Of a stretch of DNA of 64,000 bases, positions 29,738-37,397 are shown piece after piece; within the stretch, counting starts at the first letter, position 1, and each line of letters opens with the position of its first letter. Location of the stretch: contig NZ_VFOS01000002.1 of NCBI RefSeq assembly GCF_006716265.1, forward strand, positions 124,001 through 188,000, given 5' to 3'. The notes beneath the pieces are model-generated. The model ran no database searches. It was not told where the DNA came from and saw only the letters and a list, made by a program, of their open reading frames with translations. The translations under genes were made by a program, and so were the position numbers. The stretch is from Rarobacter faecitabidus (GTDB taxonomy: Bacteria > Actinomycetota > Actinomycetes > Actinomycetales > Cellulomonadaceae).

Positions 29738-29805
29738 CGCCCGAGAGTTATCCACAGCCCCTGATTCGCCGCGATACTGTCACCGCGCAGGGCCACAATC
29801 AGTAG

Positions 29806-30408
29806 ATGGCACAGACACCTTTGACCCGGGCAGCGAGCGACCTCGTGGTCGGCCCGGACGGGCTCATTCGGCCCCGCTGGGCGGCGGCGAATCGCCTCCT
29901 GCAGGACTACTACGACGACGAATGGTCCGAGCCCGTACGCGACGAGCGCGGGCTGTTCGAACGCATCAGCCTCGAAATCTTCCAGTCGGGGCTGAGTTGG
30001 TCCACGATCCTTGCCAAGAGGCCCGCCTTCCGCTCGGCATTCGCCGGATTCGACCCGGAGGTCGTCGCGGACTTCGGGGACGAGGACATCGAGCGCCTCA
30101 TGGCGGATGCCGCTATCGTCCGCAACCGACGCAAGATCGAGGCGACGATCGCCGGCGCCCAGGCCACCGTCGACTTGCGCGCGACTGGCGGCTTGAGTGC
30201 GCTCGTCTGGTCGTTTCGGCCCGCGACGAAGTACGCGCCGGCCACACTGGCAGAGATCCCCACCCGTTCACCCGAGTCCGAAGCCCTCGCAGCCGCGTTG
30301 CGTGCGGCAGGATTCCGGCACGTCGGACCGGTCACGATGTTCGCGCTGATGGAAGCCATCGGGATGGTCAATACCAACCTCATCGGATCGCACAAGCGGC
30401 CCGCGTAG
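29806..30408 (+). CDS. tag: DNA-3-methyladenine glycosylase I
   Basis: A 200-residue base-excision-repair glycosylase that removes 3-methyladenine from alkylated DNA. Alignment from memory with Escherichia coli Tag is clear over the core: YYDDEWSEPVRDERGLFERI, LEIFQSGLSWSTILAKR with the active-site Glu, DIERLMADAAIVRNRRKI, LSALVWSF and GFRHVGPVTMFALMEAIGMVN. The zinc-binding residues of the E. coli enzyme are missing: the N-terminal Cys has no counterpart, His17 is Tyr (DYYDDEW), and the C-terminal Cys is replaced in IGSHKRPA. Only a possible His remains there. Fold and activity may persist without zinc. Confidence 0.9.
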   Translation: MAQTPLTRAASDLVVGPDGLIRPRWAAANRLLQDYYDDEWSEPVRDERGLFERISLEIFQSGLSWSTILAKRPAFRSAFAGFDPEVVADFGDEDIERLMADAAIVRNRRKIEATIAGAQATVDLRATGGLSALVWSFRPATKYAPATLAEIPTRSPESEALAAALRAAGFRHVGPVTMFALMEAIGMVNTNLIGSHKRPA

Positions 30409-30647
30409 AAGCAGACCGCAGGCGACGAGGGCGGGCAAAAGGGCGACGGTGATCGCAGGCGGAGGCGTAGGCGCAGGCACGAGGGCGGACGCGGACGTAG
30501 GCGCAGGGATCCTCGCGCGGTCGCCGTTTCGACTTCGGCACCCCGAGCTGGGCGGACACGATCTTCCCGCATTCGCGCGGACGGCGGCGTCGTGCCCTAG
30601 CGCGTGAGGTGAGCGAGCCTATTCTCCTCGCGTTCGCCCGGGCACCG
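30409..30647. other. Intergenic stretch with short GGCG-rich repeats
   Basis: No gene is evident. The segment 30450-30510 repeats the motif GCGTAGGCGCAGG and GGCGGACGC imperfectly. The end of the stretch holds the chrA promoter. Confidence 0.5.
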
Positions 30648-30653
30648 TAGGAT
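30648..30653 (+). promoter_or_regulatory. -10 box TAGGAT of a leaderless chrA promoter
   Basis: TAGGAT, six bases, then the ATG at 30660. No Shine-Dalgarno sequence is seen. Confidence 0.5.
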
Positions 30654-30659
30654 GCGCGC

Positions 30660-32150
30660 ATGAACAGCGTCTTTCGCGTCTTCTTGCGACTGGGACTTAC
30701 CAGTTTCGGTGGACCGATTGCCCATCTCGGCTACTTCCGCGAGGAGTTCGTCGGACGCAGGCGATGGTTGCGGGACGAGGATTTCGCCGGTGCCGTGGCC
30801 CTCAGCCAGTTCCTCCCCGGCGCGAGTTCAAGCCAGGTCGGCATGCTCGTCGGCCTGGGACGCCGCGGTATGACGGGCCTGATTGCGGCCTGGATCGGCT
30901 TCACGTTGCCCTCGGCCGCATTGATGATCGGGGCGGGCTATGCGAGCCAGACATGGGCGACCAGCGAAAACAGTGCCGTGGCGGGTGCGATCTCGGGACT
31001 CAAGGCGGTGGCTGCCGCGGTCGTGCTGCAGGCCGTCATCCAGATGGGACGCGTGCTCACCCCCGACGCCCAGCGGCTGGCCGTTGCGGCGAGCGCTGCG
31101 GCCCTGGTACTCCTGTGGCCCGTTCCCTGGATCCACGTGGCCGTCGTCGTCGTCAGCGGACTGCTCGGATTCGCCAGCGGCCTGCCCCAGCGCCGTGGGG
31201 CGGCCGTGCGCCGGTTCCGCAAGCGCAGCAATCTCCGCAAGCCGCCCAGTCATGCACCGGTTGGATCCAGGTCCACCTCGATGGCGAGCACTGAGGCGGT
31301 GGAAGTCGGCGAAACGATCGGTTCGCCGGCACCCGGCGACACGACCGAAGGGGCAGCACCCGGCGACACGACCGAAGGGGCAGCACCCGGCGACACGACC
31401 GAAGGGGCAGCACCCGGCGACACGACCGAAGGGGCAGCACCCGGCGACACGACCGAAGGGGCAACGGTTAGCGGCTCAGCCGAGGCGTTGGATCGGACGA
31501 GTGGCTCACCGGATGGCACGCGCTCGTTCCGCCTCGTCGTGTCGCCGCGCCTTGCCACTCTCGCGGCGGCTATGTTCGGGTTTCTGCTGGTCGCGCTCCC
31601 GATTGCGGTGCGACTTACGGGCGACGGCACGGTCCGGTTGATCGACGCGTGCTTTCGGGCGGGAAGCCTCGTCTTCGGCGGTGGGCACGTGGTGCTTCCG
31701 CTCCTCGAATCGGCGACGGTGCCCAGCGGAATGGTGGACTCGTCCACGTTCATGGCCGGCTACGGGACGGCGCAGGCATTACCCGGCCCGCTGTTCAGTT
31801 TCGCCGCCTACCTCGGCACGGTCTCAACCGTCGGCCCAGGGGGCGCGCTGGGTGGCCTGATCGCGCTCGTCGCGATCTTCCTGCCGTCCGCACTGCTCGT
31901 CATCGCGGCGATTCCGCTGTGGGAACGACTGCGCGCGAATCCGGCCGCCGGGCGAGCGGTCGCCGCCGTCGGCGCCGCCGTCGTGGGACTGCTGGCAGCG
32001 GCTTGCTACGACCCGGTCATCGTGACGGGCGTGACGTCCTGGACCACTGCGGCGATAGCCCTCGGCTCGTTCGTCCTGCTGGTCTCGCGACGAGTGCCCG
32101 TCTGGCTGATCGTGGCTGGCGCGGCCGGAGCCGGGCTTGCCCTCCGCTAG
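30660..32150 (+). CDS. chrA: Chromate transporter ChrA, long-chain type with an expanded linker
   Basis: A 496-residue membrane protein of the CHR family, which expels chromate; some members may carry other oxyanions. The two CHR halves are visible. The N-terminal half begins FRVFLRLGLTSFGGPIAHLG (residues 5-24) with the PGASSSQ motif. The C-terminal half begins near 325 with LIDACFRAGSLVFGGGHVVL and the AQALPGPLFSFAAYLG motif. Between them is an unusually long hydrophilic linker (about 180-290) with five tandem copies of the nine-residue unit APGDTTEGA. The repeat keeps frame, so it seems tolerated in the cytoplasmic loop. Confidence 0.92.
   Translation: MNSVFRVFLRLGLTSFGGPIAHLGYFREEFVGRRRWLRDEDFAGAVALSQFLPGASSSQVGMLVGLGRRGMTGLIAAWIGFTLPSAALMIGAGYASQTWATSENSAVAGAISGLKAVAAAVVLQAVIQMGRVLTPDAQRLAVAASAAALVLLWPVPWIHVAVVVVSGLLGFASGLPQRRGAAVRRFRKRSNLRKPPSHAPVGSRSTSMASTEAVEVGETIGSPAPGDTTEGAAPGDTTEGAAPGDTTEGAAPGDTTEGAAPGDTTEGATVSGSAEALDRTSGSPDGTRSFRLVVSPRLATLAAAMFGFLLVALPIAVRLTGDGTVRLIDACFRAGSLVFGGGHVVLPLLESATVPSGMVDSSTFMAGYGTAQALPGPLFSFAAYLGTVSTVGPGGALGGLIALVAIFLPSALLVIAAIPLWERLRANPAAGRAVAAVGAAVVGLLAAACYDPVIVTGVTSWTTAAIALGSFVLLVSRRVPVWLIVAGAAGAGLALR
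31330..31463 (+). repeat. Five 27-bp tandem repeats inside chrA
   Basis: Units start at 31330, 31357, 31384, 31411 and 31438 and are essentially identical, the last lacking one base of homology. The length is a multiple of three, so copy-number change keeps the chrA frame. Confidence 0.95.
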
Positions 32151-32261
32151 CGCGTTCGGTTCACTGCGCGCGGCGACGGCAGACTGCGCGGCGCGTCGAC
32201 CATAGGCCGCTGTGTTCTTTGGCGAGGCATTTAGGCGAGCCGGATTTCGGGTGCCCCCGCG

Positions 32262-33230
32262 TCACGCGTGGTTGTGCTTCTCACTCGATGCGAGTGCCTG
32301 GTTCTCCAGTTGGAAGGTCGAATGCTCGATCGGCACCTCGAAGTGCTCCTGGACGCACTCCTTGAGGTGCTGCAGGATCTCTGGGGCATGCCCCGTGCGG
32401 AAGCACTCGTCATCGACCACCACGTGCGCCGAAATGACGGGAAGGCCCGTAGCCACCGTGGAGGCGTGCAGATCGTGGACTTCCCGAACGTGATCGAGTG
32501 ACTGGATGTGGCGGCGGACCTCGTCCAGATCCAGGTGCGCGGGAGTGGATTCGAGAAGAACATTGGCGGCATCGCGGAGCAGAATCAGCGCCCGCGGCAC
32601 GATCAGCGCGGCGATGAACAGACCGGCAATGGAATCGGCGCGCTGCCAGCCCGTCGCCCAGATGACGATCGCGGCGACGATGACACCAACGGAACCGAGC
32701 GCATCGTTCGCCACCTCAAGGAAGGCCGCGCGCATGTTGAGCGAAGCGGTGCGGTGCGCCGCGATCACTAGCAGCGAGACGATGTTCCCGACCAGGCCGA
32801 TAATGCCGAAGATCAGCAGTTCGCCAGCTGGCACCTCGGGTGGCGAGAACAGGCGAGTGACCCCCTCGACGGCGACGTAAACCCCGACGGCCAGCAGCAC
32901 GGCCGCCTGCCCCAGGGCGGCGAGCACCTCGACGCGGCGGTAACCCCAGGTGCGCGCCGCGGTGGGCGGGCGCAGGGACAGGTTCGCGGCCGTGAGCGCG
33001 ACAGCGAGCCCCAGCGCGTCCGTGAGCATGTGGGCGGTGTCGGTGAGTAGAGCCAGCGATCCCGTGAGGATCGAGCCGATCGCCTGCGCGATGAGGATCG
33101 TGGTTGTAATGGAGAAGGCGATGATCAGCGGTCGCCGATGATCGACGGCGTCGTAGCCATCGCCATGGCCGCCTGACCCACGGCCCCCCGACCCATGCCC
33201 GTCGATCCCGTGCGAATGCCCCATCCCCAT
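32262..33230 (-). CDS. Cation diffusion facilitator family transporter (CzcD/ZitB-like)
   Basis: About 322 residues from the ATG at 33230. A -10 box TAGGAT seven bases upstream and the absence of a ribosome site suggest leaderless expression; the longer open frame upstream is arginine-rich noise. The N-terminus is His/Gly-rich (HSHGIDGHGSGG), as in zinc-exporting CDFs. Six membrane helices follow, with the HxxxD site LLTDTAHMLTDALGLAVAL in helix II and LEVANDALGSVGVIVAA in helix V. The C-terminal cytoplasmic domain ends in a His-containing tail. It should export Zn(II) or a similar ion in exchange for protons. A winged-helix regulator is divergent. Confidence 0.93.
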   Translation of the reverse strand: MGMGHSHGIDGHGSGGRGSGGHGDGYDAVDHRRPLIIAFSITTTILIAQAIGSILTGSLALLTDTAHMLTDALGLAVALTAANLSLRPPTAARTWGYRRVEVLAALGQAAVLLAVGVYVAVEGVTRLFSPPEVPAGELLIFGIIGLVGNIVSLLVIAAHRTASLNMRAAFLEVANDALGSVGVIVAAIVIWATGWQRADSIAGLFIAALIVPRALILLRDAANVLLESTPAHLDLDEVRRHIQSLDHVREVHDLHASTVATGLPVISAHVVVDDECFRTGHAPEILQHLKECVQEHFEVPIEHSTFQLENQALASSEKHNHA

Positions 33231-33237
33231 GGCCCAG

Positions 33238-33243
33238 ATCCTA
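33238..33243 (-). promoter_or_regulatory. -10 box TAGGAT of the cation efflux gene
   Basis: On the minus strand TAGGAT precedes the start ATG at 33230 by seven bases, fitting a leaderless transcript. Confidence 0.5.
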
Positions 33244-33307
33244 CCCGCGGCATTCCGTGCGAATCCGGTTCGCGAAGCCGCTGACTTTGGGCGTTCCCCA
33301 CAGCCGT

Positions 33308-33334
33308 GTTCCCCCCGCACTGGTTCGGGGGAAC
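33308..33334. promoter_or_regulatory. 8-bp inverted repeat between the divergent efflux and regulator genes
   Basis: GTTCCCCC and GGGGGAAC are separated by eleven bases. It lies midway between the two divergent starts, where an operator for the winged-helix protein would be expected. Confidence 0.4.
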
Positions 33335-33376
33335 CGCCTCCCAGGCCGCGCCCGATGCCGCTCGAAGCCCCGGCGC

Positions 33377-33382
33377 TAAAGT
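33377..33382 (+). promoter_or_regulatory. -10 box TAAAGT of the winged-helix regulator
   Basis: TAAAGT, six bases, then the GTG start at 33389; no ribosome site is present. Confidence 0.45.
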
Positions 33383-33388
33383 GGTGGT

Positions 33389-33940
33389 GTGTCCGAGACT
33401 CCCGATTCGACGCTGCGCGATCGCCACGGCCGGATCGTTGCGCGTGCGGACTCCACCGACGCCGAGATCCAGGCCCGCGCCCGGGCGCTGAGCTCACCGA
33501 TTCGGCTGCGGATCATTCGCCTCTGCCGCTTTGAGGCGCGCACCAACAAGGAGCTAGCTGAGTTGCTCGGCGTCAATCCGGGGACCATGCTGCACCACGT
33601 TCGCACACTCGTCCGCACCGGCTTCCTCGCTCCCGAGGGCGAGCGAACAGGAGCGCAGGGCGCCCGCGAGGTTCCCTACCGTGCGACTGGCCTGTCCTGG
33701 CGGACTGCGTTCCCCGAGCAGTCACATCTGCTCGTTGAGACATTCCTGCAGCAGATCGAAGGACTCAACCCGGACGAGTTGCGCGTCTCCTGGCTCGGTC
33801 TCCGACTCAGCGACGAGCATCTCGTCGAACTCGAGGAACGGCTCTACGCCCTGGTGAACGAGTTCAAGGAACGGGCTCCGGATCCAGATGGAACGCCGAT
33901 CTCGCTGTTTACGGCAATCCATCCCGACGTCAATCCTTGA
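33389..33940 (+). CDS. ArsR-like winged helix-turn-helix regulator
   Basis: A 183-residue protein starting with GTG. The N-terminal region (about 28-100) is a winged helix: ARALSSPIRLRIIRLCRFEA, the recognition part NKELAELLGVNPGTMLHHVRTL, and a wing before residue 100. The C-terminal half is helical and acidic and has no metal-binding cysteine cluster of the classical ArsR kind. It is divergent from the cation efflux gene, which makes it the likely local regulator, but metal sensing is not shown by its residues. Confidence 0.82.
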   Translation: MSETPDSTLRDRHGRIVARADSTDAEIQARARALSSPIRLRIIRLCRFEARTNKELAELLGVNPGTMLHHVRTLVRTGFLAPEGERTGAQGAREVPYRATGLSWRTAFPEQSHLLVETFLQQIEGLNPDELRVSWLGLRLSDEHLVELEERLYALVNEFKERAPDPDGTPISLFTAIHPDVNP

Positions 33941-34026
33941 CGACATGAAGGACATTCGAGGAAGTTCCCCGGCCGAAGCGTTTCAGCCCCGACGTGCCTC
34001 GATCTAGTGCGCTAGCCTCGGTGATG

Positions 34027-34060
34027 AAGCCCCAGTTAACAACGATGTTAGCCGGGGCTT
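34027..34060 (+). terminator. Hairpin terminator after the winged-helix gene
   Basis: AAGCCCC pairs with GGGGCTT, and inside it TTAACA pairs with TGTTAG across an ACGA loop; a T follows. The inner part coincides with a LacI-like palindrome, so the segment may have a double use. Confidence 0.55.
34037..34050. promoter_or_regulatory. LacI-like half-conserved operator, distal site
   Basis: TAACAACGATGTTA matches TGACAACGTTGTCA at 11 of 14 positions and is itself nearly palindromic. It lies 189 bases upstream of the stronger site at 34226. Confidence 0.4.
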
Positions 34061-34118
34061 TGCTACTGCGTGGGCTCGTCGAGCGGTATGATCAACTCGA
34101 TCAACGCGGCACTTCCAG

Positions 34119-34150
34119 GCATATTAACGTCCCTACGGACGTAAATATGC
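34119..34150. repeat. 14-bp inverted repeat with a CTAC loop
   Basis: GCATATTAACGTCC is followed by CTAC and GGACGTAAATATGC; 13 of 14 pairs match. The segment is much richer in A+T than its surroundings and lies in the gap before the YdcF protein gene. A hairpin RNA or a large operator is possible. Confidence 0.7.
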
Positions 34151-34153
34151 GTC

Positions 34154-34169
34154 AATTCATCGATGAATT
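34154..34169. promoter_or_regulatory. Perfect 16-bp palindrome
   Basis: AATTCATCGATGAATT reads the same on both strands and lies four bases after the inverted repeat. It looks like a dimeric regulator site; I cannot name the regulator. Confidence 0.6.
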
Positions 34170-34225
34170 CCGGATTGTCGTGGAGATGTTCGCCGAAGTG
34201 TCTTATCGTGTTAAGCAATTCCATC

Positions 34226-34239
34226 TGACAACGCTGTCA
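34226..34239 (+). promoter_or_regulatory. LacI-family operator upstream of the tandem YdcF protein
   Basis: TGACAACGCTGTCA differs from the sites at 13158 and 20174 by two bases and keeps the TGACAACG half. It lies 67 bases before the start ATG. Confidence 0.65.
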
Positions 34240-34305
34240 TAGTCGAGGTTGCACAGCAGCAGCCCGACTGCATATCCCAGCGAACTCGTTCCTTAGAGGA
34301 TTTTC

Positions 34306-37300
34306 ATGATCTCGTCACGCCATCGTGCACGACAAGCGATGATCGCAATGACGGCCGCCGCCTCGTTGCTCCCCGGTCTCGTCGTAGCCGCCGCGCCGAG
34401 CAGCAACGCTGCAAGTCTTCCGCCCGCAAGCATCGCCCAGGCCGAGGCGCGCGCGATCGAGTTCCAGCGCATCGGTCTGCTGGACGATGTGCAGGAGCAA
34501 CTCGCGCACATCAAAACCTTCAACCAGGCCGAGGGCGTCGCGTTCGCCGCTGCGACCGATTTCTGGAACAACTCGCTCGTGAACTACCAAATCCAGGGCA
34601 ACGTCGATCCGACCCAGGCATCTGGCATCCCTGACGGGCTTCCCAACCAGCGCTCGCACGTCTTCGTAGTGCTCGGCCACGTACTCAACAACGACGGCAC
34701 GCCCCAGCAACAGTTGCTCGATCGAGTCGAGGTAGCCAAGACGGCGGCGGCGAAGTATCCGAACGCCCGCATCATGGTCACGGGCGGTCAGCCGCGCAAC
34801 GGCCACACCGAGGGGCAGGTGATGCACGACCTGCTCGTCGGCGGCGGAATAAGCGAGAATCGCATCATCGTGGAGAACCAGTCCTCAGATACGCCGGACA
34901 ATTCGACCATGTCGATGGCGATCCTCTACGGTCCGACCATGGTCGGCGCCGACCGGGTGGACTCCATTTCGCTGATCACAGCGGGCTGGCACATGCGGCG
35001 CGGAACGATCCTCTACCAGTACGCCTCGCGGCTGACCCAGGCTCGCAACAATGCCGACCACCTGATCGAGATCAAAGCCGGTGCGGCGTGCATCACCTCC
35101 GCGTGCCAGAACGGCGACTACGTCAATCCCCCCGGCTACCCGAACAGCAACGAACGCAACCTGATTGCGCAAAACGTCGCGAAGGTGGCCGGCGTAAACG
35201 TTGGCGGCAGTGACGGCAACGGCGGCGAACTCTCGACGTTCCGCACCGGTACGGGAGGACTGCGCCGCGCGATCGCCAAGTTCGTGTACCTCCAGCGAGA
35301 GGGCTTCGCCGGGAATGATGCAGCACCCCGCAACAACACCGCCGACCTGCGCCGGGCGATCGCCGATCTCGGCGACGTCTCGTCGGTATACGGCCGCGAG
35401 TTCGGCGAACTGAACCGAGCTTGGGACGCTGCACTGCGCCCGCTCGACATCACTCCGTCGATACCGACCCTCCCATCGAACGGCAGCGGACACGCGTTCG
35501 TCGTCCTCGGAGCCGACAGCGGGACGGGTAACGCGACGGCGGGACGGCTGAACGTCGCCGTCACGGCGCTGAATCAGTACCCGAACGCGATCGCCGTCGT
35601 GGCGGGCAACCAGGCAGAGATCGACGCCGGATACAACGGCCTGATCAGCCGGGGAATCAGCGCCTCTCGCATCGTCCGCACCCAGGCTGGGAGCAACGCC
35701 CAGACCGGAGCCTTCCAGTCGATGAACACCTTGTACTCGCTGGGCAACATCAGCAAATACACGCTCATCACGTCTGGCGACTACGTTCGACGGCCCCTGG
35801 TGCTCTTCGCCGTGGCAGACATGCTGCGCCGCAACGCGTGGGGCTCAGCGACGAAGATCGAGTTGGCGGGGCACATCGTGGAGACGTTGTCCGGCCGAAG
35901 CGGCGACGCGAGCCTCCCCGATTCCACCAAGCGCAACCAGATCATCGACAACGTGGACGATCTCTTCGATTTCTCGGCGTCCGATCTGTCGAGCTGGAAC
36001 ACTCCGGCTCCGGTGCTCTCCACCCTGGCCGAGATAACCGCGACCCCGCCGGTCAAGACGGCATACGTCGTCGGCGACGCCATCGACACGACGGGGCTGA
36101 AGGTTCAAGCGAAGCTCGACAACGGCACGGTTCGGGTCGTCGACGTCACGGACCTCGCCACGCTTACGCTGCCGAGCACCACCGCGGCGGGACCGGCGAA
36201 CATCGCAGTCTCGTACACCTACCGCGGAACCACCAAGTCGGCCCAGGTACCTGTCACAGTGCGGGCGGCCAACGTGGATGCGCTGACGAGCGCCCTGGAC
36301 GAGGCCGCCGCCATTACCCCCGACGACTTCACGGCGGAATCGTACGCCGCGCTCACGGCGGCGGTATCGAACGCCAGCACCGTGATCGCCGATCTGCAGG
36401 CGACCAGCGAAGAGGTGGCGAACGCACGGACCGCCGTCCAGGCAGCGCTCGATGGCTTGGTCGCATTGGTCCCGACGGTACAGGTCACGCTCACAACCGC
36501 GAACGGCAACGGAACCTACCCGCAGGGGGCCACGGCCACGGTGACGGCCACCCCGGCGCTGGCGGAGCGACCGGTCGCCTCGATTGAATACGCGACCACG
36601 GGAACCTGGCAGGCATACAGCGGACCGGTCACCCTCCCGGTCGGCGGCTACCAGTTCCGTGCGCGAGCCACGGACAGCGTGGGCCGCGTCTCGGCGGTCG
36701 CGACCCTTGACGTCGTCGTCGTGGCGGCCACCCCGCCCATCACCTCCATCGCCCCGACGCTGACCGTCGCCGCCCCGTCAGCCCGATTTGGCGCAGGCGC
36801 CAAGGTGACCGTCAAGGCGCGGGCGAACGGCGCGGCCGTGTCCGCGGGCACAGTGACCGTGCAGACGGGTGCCAAGGTCCTCGGTACCGGGAAGATAACC
36901 GCCGGGCAGGCGACGATCTCGCTCGATAAGAAACTGAAGGTGGGCAAGTACCCGATTTCGGTGCGCTACTTCCCAGTAGCGGGCACCGCTTTGCTGCCCG
37001 CGGTGGTGCCGAGGGCTGGCACGGTCACGATCGGCAAGGCCGCTCCGAAGATCACCGTGAAGCGGACCAAGGGCACGGCAAAGCGCGGTAGCCGGGTAAC
37101 ACTTCGGGTCCGTATCGCCGCCATTGCCGGTGCCGCGCCCAGCGGGGCAGTCACGATCACACTCGGCGGGAAGAAGGTCGGCAAAGCCAAGATCCGCAAG
37201 TCGGGCAAGTTCTGTCAGGCGACGATCAAGACGAAGAAGCTTGCTCGCAAGGGAAAGCTGAAGGCCAGCTATACCGGGAACGCCACCTATGCCAAGAAGA

Positions 37301-37329
37301 CTGTGACATCGAAGGTCAAGATCAAGTAG
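34306..37329 (+). CDS. Secreted tandem YdcF/ElyC-domain protein with FIVAR and Ig-like modules
   Basis: A 1007-residue exported protein. The ATG at 34306 follows AGAGGA by five bases and opens a signal peptide (1-36). Two DUF218 (ElyC/SanA/YdcF) domains follow. The first (about 110-300) has HVFVVLGHVL, MVTGGQPRNGHTEGQVM and SSDTPDNS, all conserved in the family. The second (about 390-560) keeps HAFVVLGAD but has VAGNQAEIDAGYNG where the SGG...SEA motif should be, so it looks degenerate. A Big_4-like Ig domain, a FIVAR repeat and three beta modules complete it, ending in a lysine-rich tail. YdcF-type proteins are linked to envelope glycan metabolism; the role of an extracellular version is unknown. 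Confidence 0.85.
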   Translation: MISSRHRARQAMIAMTAAASLLPGLVVAAAPSSNAASLPPASIAQAEARAIEFQRIGLLDDVQEQLAHIKTFNQAEGVAFAAATDFWNNSLVNYQIQGNVDPTQASGIPDGLPNQRSHVFVVLGHVLNNDGTPQQQLLDRVEVAKTAAAKYPNARIMVTGGQPRNGHTEGQVMHDLLVGGGISENRIIVENQSSDTPDNSTMSMAILYGPTMVGADRVDSISLITAGWHMRRGTILYQYASRLTQARNNADHLIEIKAGAACITSACQNGDYVNPPGYPNSNERNLIAQNVAKVAGVNVGGSDGNGGELSTFRTGTGGLRRAIAKFVYLQREGFAGNDAAPRNNTADLRRAIADLGDVSSVYGREFGELNRAWDAALRPLDITPSIPTLPSNGSGHAFVVLGADSGTGNATAGRLNVAVTALNQYPNAIAVVAGNQAEIDAGYNGLISRGISASRIVRTQAGSNAQTGAFQSMNTLYSLGNISKYTLITSGDYVRRPLVLFAVADMLRRNAWGSATKIELAGHIVETLSGRSGDASLPDSTKRNQIIDNVDDLFDFSASDLSSWNTPAPVLSTLAEITATPPVKTAYVVGDAIDTTGLKVQAKLDNGTVRVVDVTDLATLTLPSTTAAGPANIAVSYTYRGTTKSAQVPVTVRAANVDALTSALDEAAAITPDDFTAESYAALTAAVSNASTVIADLQATSEEVANARTAVQAALDGLVALVPTVQVTLTTANGNGTYPQGATATVTATPALAERPVASIEYATTGTWQAYSGPVTLPVGGYQFRARATDSVGRVSAVATLDVVVVAATPPITSIAPTLTVAAPSARFGAGAKVTVKARANGAAVSAGTVTVQTGAKVLGTGKITAGQATISLDKKLKVGKYPISVRYFPVAGTALLPAVVPRAGTVTIGKAAPKITVKRTKGTAKRGSRVTLRVRIAAIAGAAPSGAVTITLGGKKVGKAKIRKSGKFCQATIKTKKLARKGKLKASYTGNATYAKKTVTSKVKIK

Positions 37330-37343
37330 TTATCGAGAACGCC

Positions 37344-37388
37344 GGCCGGCACGGCGCGTCCGCAACGGGCGCGCCGTGCCGGCCTTTT
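37344..37388 (+). terminator. Rho-independent terminator of the YdcF protein gene
   Basis: A perfect 15-bp GC-rich stem (37344-37358 with 37370-37384, core GGCACGGCGCG) with an 11-base loop and TTTT after it. Confidence 0.9.
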
Positions 37389-37397
37389 CTCGTCCGG

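Noticed and set aside
33994-34242. Small plus-strand open frame (82 codons) in the gap before the YdcF gene
   Set aside because: It runs across a terminator, an inverted repeat and two palindromes; it has no ribosome site and no recognisable protein pattern.
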